Below are positions 1 through 9,202 of a stretch of DNA of 64,000 bases, one piece after another. How positions within the stretch are numbered: the stretch's first letter is position 1; every line of letters starts with the position of its first letter. A program made the position numbers and the translations under genes. The notes under the pieces are model-generated. The model saw only the letters and a list, made by a program, of their open reading frames with translations. It was not told the DNA's origin and made no database searches. Source of the stretch: Hyphomonadaceae bacterium BRH_c29 (lineage in GTDB: Bacteria > Pseudomonadota > Alphaproteobacteria > Caulobacterales > Hyphomonadaceae); assembly GCA_000961695.1 (NCBI GenBank), contig LADW01000032.1, positions 124,001 through 188,000 of the forward strand, in the 5' to 3' direction.

Positions 1-1257
1 TTTACACCAACGCCCGACGGCATGGGCCGCATCGTGTCCATGTTTACCAATGACCAGCATCGAGGTCTTCCACCGACCATCTGGAACAAGGAGGCCGACG
101 AAGGCGGCGTGCCTTTCGCGGAGCAAGGCCTGCCGGGTGAGGAAGTCACCATTGCCGAGCTGATGAAGCAGGCCGGGTATCACACGGTCCACATCGGCAA
201 GTGGCACCTCGGCCGCAGTGAGGAGTCGCGCCCGACGTCGCAAGGCTTCGATGAGAGCCTGCTTATGGCGAGCGGACTGTACCTTCCAGAGGGCGACCCG
301 GACGTGGTGAACGCGAAACTGGATTTCGACCCGATCGACAAATTCCTCTGGGCACGGATGCAGTATGCTGCCTCCTTCAACAACAGCGAGTGGTTTGAAC
401 CGGGTGGATACCTGACGGACTATTGGACCGAAGAAGCCGGAAAGGTCATCGAAGCGAACCGCAACCGGCCGTTCTTCCTGTATCTGGCGCATTGGGGCGT
501 GCACACGCCGCTTCAGGCGACAAAGAAAGACTATGACGCCGTCGGTGATATTCAGCCGGAGCGCCTTCGCGTTTATGCCGCCATGGTCCGTGCGCTTGAT
601 CGCAGTGTCGGTGAGCTGATGGACAAGCTGGAAGCAGAAGGCCTCGCGGACAATACGGTTGTCGTCTTCACATCAGACAATGGCGGGGCTGGCTATATCG
701 GTCTGCCGGAGGTCAATGCGCCCTATCGCGGCTGGAAAATTACTTTGTTCGAAGGCGGCATCCGTGTGCCGATGCTCCTCTCTTGGCCGGGCCACATCGC
801 GCCAGACACGCGGATTGATACGCCTGTTGCCCATGTCGACCTGATGCCGACACTTGCCGCAATTGCAGGGGCGGCTCTGCCCGCAGGTATCGAGATCGAC
901 GGGGAAGACCTACTGCCGGAGGCCGAAGGCACGGGCAAGATCAGCCGACCCGATGATGCGATTTATTGGTCCAGCGGCTATTACCGCGTCGTGCGGGCCG
1001 GGGACTGGAAGTTGCAGGTGAATGGAAAGCAGGAAAAATCCTGGCTGTTCGACCTCGGGTCCGATCCGACCGAGCAGACCAATCTTGCTGAGACCCGGCC
1101 TGAAAAGCTGGCGGAACTGCAGGCCCTCATCGACGCCCATTGGGCCAATGCGCGCGCGCCGCTTTACCCGTACAAGATTGAAAGCCCGATTCCGGTCGAC
1201 AAGACCTCAGCAGATACAATCGAGCCGGGAGACGAGTACGTTTACTGGCCGAACTGA
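1..1257 (+). CDS. Sulfatase (arylsulfatase family), 5' end outside window
   Basis: This is the C-terminal part (about 418 residues) of a type I sulfatase, a hydrolase of sulfate esters. The reading frame is open from base 1, so the true start and the C/S-x-P-x-R active-site signature lie upstream. Visible family marks are the second signature GKWHLG (Lys codon near 199), the AHWGVHTPL His region, the metal-ligand motif TSDNGG (near 670) and the late RGWK...EGGIRVPMLLSWPG block typical of arylsulfatases and glycosaminoglycan-type sulfatases. It ends three bases before the stop of a convergent formylglycine-generating enzyme gene, the enzyme family that activates sulfatases. The exact substrate cannot be read from the sequence; sulfated polysaccharide is likely by context. 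Confidence 0.9.
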   Translation, partial: FTPTPDGMGRIVSMFTNDQHRGLPPTIWNKEADEGGVPFAEQGLPGEEVTIAELMKQAGYHTVHIGKWHLGRSEESRPTSQGFDESLLMASGLYLPEGDPDVVNAKLDFDPIDKFLWARMQYAASFNNSEWFEPGGYLTDYWTEEAGKVIEANRNRPFFLYLAHWGVHTPLQATKKDYDAVGDIQPERLRVYAAMVRALDRSVGELMDKLEAEGLADNTVVVFTSDNGGAGYIGLPEVNAPYRGWKITLFEGGIRVPMLLSWPGHIAPDTRIDTPVAHVDLMPTLAAIAGAALPAGIEIDGEDLLPEAEGTGKISRPDDAIYWSSGYYRVVRAGDWKLQVNGKQEKSWLFDLGSDPTEQTNLAETRPEKLAELQALIDAHWANARAPLYPYKIESPIPVDKTSADTIEPGDEYVYWPN

Positions 1258-1260
1258 GGG

Positions 1261-2172
1261 TTACTGCGCACCTGACGTACCCGCATCGCGAACGATGCGG
1301 AAGCCGATATGGTTGGAAGAGAAGTCATTCTCTTCCGGCTGTTTCGCGGCGGGACGATAGCGGCGGCAGAAATTGTCTGCACACAGATAGGATCCGCCCT
1401 TGATCGTGTGCGTGTTCTGGCCGTAAGGCGTGTCGGTCCACTCCCACACATTTCCGATCATGTCATAGGCGCCGATCTTGTCCGGGCCGAAACATCCGGC
1501 CGGAGACGTGCCGGCAAAGCCGTCATCGGATGTATTCACCACCGGAAAGATACCCTGCCACGTATTGGCGCGGGGCTTGCCGGTCTCGTCATAGGCGCCG
1601 GATGTCGGGCGATCAGCGTCAGGTATGCCCAGTGAAGCGGCGTATTCCCACTCCACCTCTGACGGCAGGCGCCCACCGGCCCAGGCGGCATAGGCGCGGG
1701 CATCTGCGAGCGAGACATGAACTACGGGGTGGCGTTCACGTCCGGATATGTCGGAACCTGGGCCTTCAGGGGTCTTCCAGGTTGCGCCGGGCACCAGTTT
1801 CCAGGGGTATAGTCCCGATGCGCCCGATGAGACGGTGAAGACGGCTGAGCCTGCTTCAGGACCACCGGCCTCTGCGCTGCGCTCTGCGTCCGTCACATAG
1901 CCCGTCTCTTCCACAAAGGTGGCGAACTCCGCGTTCGTCACTTCATGTGAGAGCAGGTCGAACGCCTCGACATGGAGTGTCATGGTCGGTGCTTCTTCGG
2001 GATAGATCGGGTCAGCGCCCTTCTTGAACGATCCGGCGTCAATGTGGATGAACATGTTGAGCTTGTCCGACGTCAGGCCGCAATCTGTAGACGCCGACTC
2101 CGGGCTGCCCGCTTTCGAGCAAGCCGTGAGGAGCAGTGCAGCCATCAGACAAGCTTGCCGGGTCGTCTTCAT
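1261..2172 (-). CDS. Formylglycine-generating enzyme family lipoprotein (SUMF1/FGE-sulfatase domain)
   Basis: 303 residues. It begins with a lipoprotein signal (LLLTAC, lipidated Cys18), followed by a full FGE-sulfatase fold: the EAP...EVTNAEFATFVEETGY block, GGRLPSEVEWEYAA, and GNVWEWT. Near the C-terminus the motif GGSYLCADNFCRRYR keeps two cysteines (264 and 269) with the spacing of the copper-binding catalytic pair of true FGE. So it probably oxidises the active-site Cys of sulfatases to formylglycine rather than being a non-catalytic relative. The lipoprotein signal places it in the periplasm or outer membrane, which is unusual for a bacterial FGE. Its start overlaps the stop of the upstream TetR gene by 4 bases, so the two are co-transcribed. 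The sulfatase next door is the obvious client. Confidence 0.85.
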   Translation of the reverse strand: MKTTRQACLMAALLLTACSKAGSPESASTDCGLTSDKLNMFIHIDAGSFKKGADPIYPEEAPTMTLHVEAFDLLSHEVTNAEFATFVEETGYVTDAERSAEAGGPEAGSAVFTVSSGASGLYPWKLVPGATWKTPEGPGSDISGRERHPVVHVSLADARAYAAWAGGRLPSEVEWEYAASLGIPDADRPTSGAYDETGKPRANTWQGIFPVVNTSDDGFAGTSPAGCFGPDKIGAYDMIGNVWEWTDTPYGQNTHTIKGGSYLCADNFCRRYRPAAKQPEENDFSSNHIGFRIVRDAGTSGAQ

Positions 2173-2771
2173 GCTGATGCGATCAGCGCGTCCAGAAGCG
2201 TGTCGAGCGCGCTCATTGCTTTCGCGCGGGAAAGGCTCTGGTCCAGGCGCAAGCGGCGCCAGGTGTCGAAACTGAGAGCCACATCGAAGGCCATTCTCAG
2301 GGACTCATTTTCCAGCACTTCAGGGGGCAAGGCCAGGGCCAGGCCAGCCGTTTCTTGCGCAACGAACCGTTTATGCTGTTCCAACAGGAACTCAGACCGG
2401 AAGCGGCGCACGCGGGCACAGATGCGGACGGGCATGATCTCGTCGAACACGCGGGAGCGGCGCGCCAGCAATTCCTTGACGCGATCAGGCCAGGCTTCCG
2501 CGTTCAACGGCTTGCCGACTTCAGGCAGGATGCGCGCTTCCATACGGGTCGCGATCTCGCGGTAGAGTGAGTCAACATCGTCAAAATGCCGGAAGACGGT
2601 TCTGAGACCCACTTCGGCCCGTTCGGCAATTTGCGCGACGCTCGGGTCATAATTCCCTTCGTGCACAAGCTCCAACATCGCTTCGACGATTTTCTGGCGG
2701 TTGCGTTCGGACCTCAGACGGCGTCCGTCCTCGGCGGGCGGTTCGCCCTCTGCGGGTCTGTTATTGCTCAT
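2169..2771 (-). CDS. TetR family transcriptional regulator
   Basis: About 200 residues. The N-terminal helix-turn-helix is clear (VAQIAERAEVGLRTVFRHF followed by DDVDSLYREI), with a divergent ligand-binding domain behind it. I chose the ATG at 2771 (MSNNRPAEG) over one eight codons upstream because AGGGA sits six bases before it. The gene overlaps the FGE-like lipoprotein gene by 4 bases and probably controls that operon and perhaps the sulfatase. The ligand is unknown, and I see no clear operator palindrome just upstream. Confidence 0.85.
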   Translation of the reverse strand: MSNNRPAEGEPPAEDGRRLRSERNRQKIVEAMLELVHEGNYDPSVAQIAERAEVGLRTVFRHFDDVDSLYREIATRMEARILPEVGKPLNAEAWPDRVKELLARRSRVFDEIMPVRICARVRRFRSEFLLEQHKRFVAQETAGLALALPPEVLENESLRMAFDVALSFDTWRRLRLDQSLSRAKAMSALDTLLDALIASA

Positions 2772-2908
2772 GTATTTCCCTGCCAGAACCCCCAAAGCCG
2801 GAATTCTTCCAGCCCGGGTATATTTCCCACCATCTTAGAGGCAGAATACCGCAGAAAGGCCTTGAGGAAAGGTTCACAATGCTGCGGAGAATGCAGACAA
2901 CAGGCTGT

Positions 2909-3364
2909 TCATCCTTTGAGCAAGCCTTGAGCCCAGGGTGAGTCTGCCTGCATAGCCGGAAGTACGGTTTCGATATTGAGCTGACCTTTCAGACCCGCCG
3001 ACCGGTGTACGGAGGCTTCGCGCCATTCGTCGGACATGGACATGCGTACCATGTCTGCCCGGGCTGGGTACATCGCGATGGCCACTTCATCCCAAAGCTC
3101 CTCGACCTTTCCCAGCGAAAGGAAGGTCACGTCTGCGGCGAACACGGCTCGACCGCCGAATTTCGGGAGGATGTCAGATACCGTGCGCCCATAGATCATA
3201 TAAGCATCCCGGCCAGACAGGTCCGTTTCACGGCCGTCCTCGTATTCGGCCTTTTCCTTGAACTTGAGGAGGTTGACCATGAAGATTGGACCGTCAGGAC
3301 CTTTCTCCATAAGTTTGGTGAACTGCTCCGGATCTGTCGGGAAAACTTCGTTGGTGACTTCCAT
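2909..3364 (-). CDS. DUF1330-type protein
   Basis: 151 residues, soluble, with no signal peptide. The sequence GPIFMVNLLKFKEKAEYEDGRE, then SGRDAYMIYGRTVSDIL, then GGRAVFAADVTFL is the usual DUF1330 pattern, a ferredoxin-like dimeric alpha/beta-barrel fold. The residues EELWDEVAIAMYPARADMVRM continue the family's Y-P-S/A-R helix. The biochemical function of this family is not settled. GGGAG precedes the ATG. It lies 41 bases downstream of the haloalkane dehalogenase gene on the same strand and is probably in its operon, so a role in handling the same substrates is possible but unproven. Confidence 0.75.
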   Translation of the reverse strand: MEVTNEVFPTDPEQFTKLMEKGPDGPIFMVNLLKFKEKAEYEDGRETDLSGRDAYMIYGRTVSDILPKFGGRAVFAADVTFLSLGKVEELWDEVAIAMYPARADMVRMSMSDEWREASVHRSAGLKGQLNIETVLPAMQADSPWAQGLLKG

Positions 3365-3405
3365 AGTGATGCTCCCTTGGGTCGTTTCTTGTTTGGGGCG
3401 TTGGT

Positions 3406-4413
<1,008 letters not shown>

Positions 4414-4417
4414 GTCT

Positions 4418-4435
4418 CCCTCATGATCATGAGGG
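4418..4435. promoter_or_regulatory. 18-base perfect palindrome at the dehalogenase start (candidate operator)
   Basis: CCCTCATGATCATGAGGG reads the same on both strands and includes the GAGGG ribosome-binding site of the dehalogenase gene (ATG at 4413 on the minus strand). A TTGACA-like hexamer lies upstream on the same strand (about 4466-4471). A dimeric repressor bound here would block the start region. No regulator gene is adjacent, so the binding protein is unknown. Confidence 0.55.
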
Positions 4436-4494
4436 GAAGCTAATAATATGGCATAATAAGTGTCAATATATAATCGCCGCCGGACCCTTGTCGC

Positions 4495-5841
4495 TCAGTA
4501 GCCCCCGCCGAGGGCGACATAGAGATTCAGAGCCGATGTAAGGCGGTTGAGCCGGCCCTGCACATAGCTGTCGGATGCGGTGAAATAGGCCTGCTGGGAA
4601 GTGAGAAGGCTGGTCAGATCATCGGTGCCGGCACGGTAGCGTAGTTCGGCGGCGTCCAGCGCCTCTTTCGAGGCATCCCGCGCGACAAGAAGCTGTTCTT
4701 CCCGGCTCGCATTGGCATCAATAGACGTCAGGCTGACATCGACATCGCGCAGGGCGCTGAGAATGGTGCCCCGATAGTCGGCAAGCTGGGCCTCCCGACG
4801 AGCTTTGGCACTTTCCAGTTGGCCTTCAAGCCGACCGCCAGAGAAAATGGACTGTGCCAGCGAGGCAGACAGCGATCCAGTGAGGTCACCGCCGCCGCTG
4901 AGAACGCTGGACAAGGCCACGCCCAGATCCAGGGCCGGCAGGAAGGCCGCGCGCGCCGCAGTGACATTGGCATTGGCCGCCCGGAGGCCGGCTTCAGACT
5001 GAAGTAGGTCGGGACGGCGCAGCAGCAGGTCAGCTGGCAGGCTCGGGTCTGCAGCCGGCAGGGCAAGATCAAGGATCGCTTCTTCCGGAGCTACGTAGCC
5101 CTGAGGCGCGCGGCCCAACAGGATTGCCAGCGATGTTTCAAGACTGGTGATCTGGGCGTTCAGTTCCGGTATCCGGGCGCGCGCATTGGCAAGCTGAGCC
5201 CGCTGGCTGGACACGTCAAAGCCGGATATGGCGCCGGCTTTGTAGCGCACTTCGACGATCTGGAAAATGCGCTCGGAGATTTCGAGGTTCTGCTGCGCGA
5301 CAGCCAGCTGCTCCCGCGTGGCGAGCAGATTGAAATAGGTGGTTGCGACATCTGACTGCACCGTCAGTTCCAGCGCACGCTGTGCGAACTCGCTGGCCTC
5401 GAGGCTTGCGCGCGAGGCTTCGCGCCCGGCAGCATTTGCACCGAAGAGATCGAGTTGGTAGGAAGCCGAAAGGCGACCGGAGGAGCTGACATCATCCAGG
5501 CCCCGGTCCGTATCACTCGACGCTGAAAGGCTGCCACTTGCCTGAGGCAACAGCGAGGCATTCGACGCTTTCAGCGCAGCGCGAGCCGCTTCGATATTGG
5601 CAATGCCGCCAGCCAGCGTCTGGTTGGCGGAGAGGGCTTCTGCAACGAGTTCGTCCAGCCTGGCTGAGCCAAACGCGGCCCACCAGTCAGGTTCGATGGC
5701 CCGGGCTTCGGTCAGTTCCGCTGCCTTGTCATAATCTGCGGGTAAGTCGATCGCGTGCGAAATCACGTCCGTTTTCGGGGCGAGCGACGCGCAGGCCGTG
5801 AGGGCGAGCAGGGAGGTGGAAAGAGCGATCTGTCTGATCAT
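4495..5841 (-). CDS. Outer-membrane efflux lipoprotein, TolC/NodT family
   Basis: 448 residues. The N-terminus carries a lipoprotein signal ending LLALTAC (Cys17), as in NodT/OprM-type outer-membrane factors. The body has the two tandem long-helix repeats of the family: SARLDELVAEALSANQTLAGGIANIEAARAAL in the first half, and LLRRPDLLQSEAGLRAANANVTAARAAFLPALD in the second. It forms the trimeric exit duct of a tripartite exporter. It starts three bases after the stop of macB, so macA-macB-tolC forms one operon and this is the dedicated channel of that pump. Confidence 0.92.
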   Translation of the reverse strand: MIRQIALSTSLLALTACASLAPKTDVISHAIDLPADYDKAAELTEARAIEPDWWAAFGSARLDELVAEALSANQTLAGGIANIEAARAALKASNASLLPQASGSLSASSDTDRGLDDVSSSGRLSASYQLDLFGANAAGREASRASLEASEFAQRALELTVQSDVATTYFNLLATREQLAVAQQNLEISERIFQIVEVRYKAGAISGFDVSSQRAQLANARARIPELNAQITSLETSLAILLGRAPQGYVAPEEAILDLALPAADPSLPADLLLRRPDLLQSEAGLRAANANVTAARAAFLPALDLGVALSSVLSGGGDLTGSLSASLAQSIFSGGRLEGQLESAKARREAQLADYRGTILSALRDVDVSLTSIDANASREEQLLVARDASKEALDAAELRYRAGTDDLTSLLTSQQAYFTASDSYVQGRLNRLTSALNLYVALGGGY

Positions 5842-5844
5842 GAC

Positions 5845-7782
5845 TTACTCCGAAGCGAGGGCGGTGACCGGGTCGAGGTGCGCCGCCTTCCGGGCTGGAA
5901 GCAGACCGAAGACGAGGCCGGTCGCCATGGCAGATGTGAAGGCGAGCACTGCCGGAAGAAGCGTGATTTCGACCGACATACCGTTCGCTTCAAGCAGGAA
6001 GCAGACACCAAACCCGATCAGCACACCGGCTATTCCGCCGAGGCCTCCGACGACGAGGGATTCGATCAGGAACTGGCTCATGATGTCGGACCGGCGGGCG
6101 CCGGTCGCCATGCGTACGCCAATTTCACGCGTGCGTTCTGACACGCTGACCAGCATGATGTTCATCACGCCGATCCCGCCGACCAGGAGAGAGATGGAGG
6201 CGACCGAACCGAGCAGGATGGAAAAGGAATTCTGCGTCTGCTGAACCGATTCCAGGATGGAGGCCGTGTTGCGCAGCTGGAAGTCTTCCGTGCCATGACG
6301 CGCGAGCAGGAGGTTTCTGGCCTCCGTCTCAGTCTCACTGACGATGTCCGTGTCATCCACTGCGATGGTGATGGAGGAGAGATAGCTCTGCCCGAACAGT
6401 CGCATCATGCCAGTTGTGATTGGCACGAGGGCGACATCGTCCTGGTCCTGGCCCCAGGCATTCGCGCCCTTCTCTTCGAGAATTCCAGCAATCTCGAAGG
6501 GGGCGCCCCCCAGGAAGACATATTGTCCAACAGCGCCCTCAACATTGTCGAACAGATTGCCAGCCGATGTGGTGCCGAGAACAACCACGCCAACGCGCCG
6601 GTCCACATCGTTTTTGGTGAAGAAGGTGCCGTATTTCATTCCGCGGTTTTGCGCGATGGGCCAGCCTTCCGAAACGCCCTCCACAGAGGTGCTGTAATCT
6701 TTGTTTCCGACGCGCAAGGTGGCTGAGCCAGACCGTGACGGGACGGCGGCGAGCACATTGTCCAATTCGTTCAACGCGGTCGCATCGGCCAGTGTCAGGG
6801 TTGCGATGGCATCTCCCCGCATCCGTGTACCGGGCGCGCCGGGGCGGACGAACAGCAGGTTCGAACCCATGGATTCGAACCGGGCCATGACCTCGCGCTG
6901 GCTGCCCTGACCGATGGCCAGCATCGCCACAACGGCAGCCACGCCGATCACGACGCCGAGCAGAGTGAGGGCCGTCCGGAACAGGTTCGCCCGCAGCGAG
7001 CGGAACGCCATCTTGACGGACTCTATCACCTGCACGACGAGCGAAGGGCCTTTGCGGCGATAGCGATAGGTGTCTGGCTTGGTCGTTTGGGCATCGCCCG
7101 AGCCAGTGTCCGAGATGATCCGTCCATCCTTGAGTTCGATGATGCGTTTTGCGCGTGCGGCGACTTTCGGATCATGCGTGATCAGGATGATCGTCCGCCC
7201 GGCATCATGCAGCTCTTCGAGCAGGCCAAGCAGTTCGTCGCTGGATCCGGAGTCGAGAGCGCCTGTCGGTTCGTCGGCAAGAATAACGTCTGCATCATTC
7301 ACCAGCGCACGCGCCACGGCGACACGCTGTTGCTGGCCGCCCGACAATTGGTTCGGCTTGTGGTGGGCCCGCTCGCCAAGGCCGAGTCGTGTGAGCAGCG
7401 CGCCGGCTTTCTCGCGGCGATCAGCCTGACTGAAACCCGCATAGACAGCCGGGATCTCGACATTCTCGGATGCCGATACGCTGGCCAGAAGATTATAGCG
7501 CTGGAAGATGAAGCCGAACGTTTCGCGGCGCATTGTGGCCAACTCGTCGACATTCAGTTCGGAAATGTCTTGTCCGCGCACTCTGTATGAGCCATCCGTC
7601 GGCCGGTCGAGGCAGCCGAGAATGTTCATCAGGGTTGACTTGCCGGATCCGGACTGTCCGACAATGGCGACGAACTCGCCCGTGTGGATGTCCAGCGAAA
7701 CGCCATCCAGCGCGCGCACTTCGGTGTCGCCAGAACCGAAATAGCGCTTCACGCCGTCCAGGCTGATGAGCGGGGTGTCCAT
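5845..7782 (-). CDS. macB: MacB-type ABC transporter (ATPase-permease fusion)
   Basis: 645 residues, inner membrane. The N-terminal nucleotide-binding domain has Walker A GQSGSGKST (42-50), the signature LSGGQQQRVAVARAL and Walker B VILADEPTGALDS. It is followed by a first transmembrane helix (about 265-290, RTALTLLGVVIGVAAVVAML), a large periplasmic domain and three C-terminal membrane helices, the MacB mechanotransmission layout. It drives export of periplasmic substrates through the MacA adaptor and the TolC-type channel encoded on either side. MacB pumps are known to export macrolides, siderophores, heme precursors and peptides; the sequence does not fix the substrate here. Confidence 0.93.
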   Translation of the reverse strand: MDTPLISLDGVKRYFGSGDTEVRALDGVSLDIHTGEFVAIVGQSGSGKSTLMNILGCLDRPTDGSYRVRGQDISELNVDELATMRRETFGFIFQRYNLLASVSASENVEIPAVYAGFSQADRREKAGALLTRLGLGERAHHKPNQLSGGQQQRVAVARALVNDADVILADEPTGALDSGSSDELLGLLEELHDAGRTIILITHDPKVAARAKRIIELKDGRIISDTGSGDAQTTKPDTYRYRRKGPSLVVQVIESVKMAFRSLRANLFRTALTLLGVVIGVAAVVAMLAIGQGSQREVMARFESMGSNLLFVRPGAPGTRMRGDAIATLTLADATALNELDNVLAAVPSRSGSATLRVGNKDYSTSVEGVSEGWPIAQNRGMKYGTFFTKNDVDRRVGVVVLGTTSAGNLFDNVEGAVGQYVFLGGAPFEIAGILEEKGANAWGQDQDDVALVPITTGMMRLFGQSYLSSITIAVDDTDIVSETETEARNLLLARHGTEDFQLRNTASILESVQQTQNSFSILLGSVASISLLVGGIGVMNIMLVSVSERTREIGVRMATGARRSDIMSQFLIESLVVGGLGGIAGVLIGFGVCFLLEANGMSVEITLLPAVLAFTSAMATGLVFGLLPARKAAHLDPVTALASE

Positions 7783-7793
7783 GATGCGTGTCC

Positions 7794-9077
7794 TCAGTGC
7801 CCCATAGGCGGCGGGCGTGGAGGGCCATTCGGTCTGCCGGGCATCCCAGACAGTTTCGGCGCTCCGGCATTCCCTGATACAACCGTTTCGCCGGCTTTCA
7901 GCCCATACAGGACTTCCGCCTGCGAACGTGTACGAAGACCGGTCAGAACCATGCGCGGTTGTAGCTGGCCATCTGCGGCGACCACAAGCACGGTTGCAAC
8001 CTCAGCCTCCGGGTTGGCTTCGCGGGCTGCCTTGAAAGCGGCCGCCTGCGGCGGAGGTGTCGGACGCTTTGCATCAGAACCGGCAGCACCTTCAGCTGCG
8101 CGCGGCCGCCTGGTCGGAGCAGCCTGCAGGGCAGTGATCGGCACGAGGACGGCGTCCTTTGCCGATCCGACCACGAAGAAGACCTGCGCGGTCATCTCGG
8201 TACGGAGCCTGCCTTCCGGATTGTCGACATCCAGGAGCGCCTTGTAGAGGACCACATCATTCAGGACTTCAGGTGTTGGCAATACCTGACGGACTTTCGT
8301 CTGCCAGCGATACTCGGAATCTCCGAGCGTGGTGAACCAGGCGGACTGACCTTCGCTGATGCGCAGAACGTCGGCTTCCGAGACGTCTGTCTCTACGGTC
8401 ATCGTGGTCAGGTCTGCGATGGTGAGAATGGTGGGAGCCGTCTGGTTGGCGTTTAGTGTCTGGCCTTCGACGGCGTCCAGAGACACGACGGTTCCGGAGA
8501 TCGGCGCGTAGATTTTCGTGAATTCGAGTGAAGCGAGGTCGGCCTGAAGGGCCGAGCTCTGACGCTCGATCTGGGCGTCGATGGCTTCCAGCTTGCCCTG
8601 GGCGATCTCATATTGAGCCAGTGCGGATTCATAGTCAGCGCGCGCAAGGGCATCCGCTTTGTAGAGCATGGTGGCGCGGTCTGCTTCGGATTTCAGGAGT
8701 TCCAGCGAAGCCTGCTGCTGCTTGCGCGTCGCCCGCAACTCTTTCAGTTGGGCGCGGTTACCTTCCACACCTGTTGTGGCGATCGTCGCGTCAATCTGAG
8801 CCAGAAGCTCGCCAGCTTCGACCTTATCGCCAACATCAACGTAAAGCTTCTCCAGCTGACCTGACACCTGCGCACCAACCGCGACTTTTTCCTTCGGCGT
8901 GATTTTGCCGGCGGCGGAGATTGTCACGTCGATATCGCCACGCGTGGCATCAGCTGTCTGGAAGGTCTCCTGATCGCCTTTGGAGGACAGGGATACGAAG
9001 AAATAGGCGGTCACGGCAAGCGCGAGGGCGACAAGCGGGATGATGATCCATCGCCGGGTAGAACTTTTTCGCGCCAT
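7794..9077 (-). CDS. macA: MacA-type periplasmic adaptor (membrane fusion protein)
   Basis: 427 residues. It has one N-terminal membrane anchor (RWIIIPLVALALAVTAYFF), then the lipoyl half-motif GKITPKEKVAVGAQVSGQLEKLYV, a helical hairpin (about residues 95-175), the second lipoyl half and beta-barrel domains, and a Pro-rich tail ending GRPNGPPRPPPMGH. It bridges MacB to the outer-membrane channel. It is the first gene of the efflux operon, 11 bases ahead of macB. A short inverted repeat, ACCAT-GA-ATGGT (9087-9098), lies just upstream of the ATG, but I see no regulator gene nearby. Confidence 0.9.
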   Translation of the reverse strand: MARKSSTRRWIIIPLVALALAVTAYFFVSLSSKGDQETFQTADATRGDIDVTISAAGKITPKEKVAVGAQVSGQLEKLYVDVGDKVEAGELLAQIDATIATTGVEGNRAQLKELRATRKQQQASLELLKSEADRATMLYKADALARADYESALAQYEIAQGKLEAIDAQIERQSSALQADLASLEFTKIYAPISGTVVSLDAVEGQTLNANQTAPTILTIADLTTMTVETDVSEADVLRISEGQSAWFTTLGDSEYRWQTKVRQVLPTPEVLNDVVLYKALLDVDNPEGRLRTEMTAQVFFVVGSAKDAVLVPITALQAAPTRRPRAAEGAAGSDAKRPTPPPQAAAFKAAREANPEAEVATVLVVAADGQLQPRMVLTGLRTRSQAEVLYGLKAGETVVSGNAGAPKLSGMPGRPNGPPRPPPMGH

Positions 9078-9202
9078 TTAAATCACACCATGAATGGTCA
9101 AATCTGAAAATCTAACGAACGGGGAGTCCGATTCCGTCGTGATCTGCTGCATTTAATGTGCCGGGAGGTTCCGGCCAGCTACGCGGTTGTCCCGGGTGCG
9201 CG

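Noticed and set aside
9087-9098. Inverted repeat ACCAT-GA-ATGGT upstream of macA
   Set aside because: Only 5-base arms and no nearby regulator; too short to call an operator.
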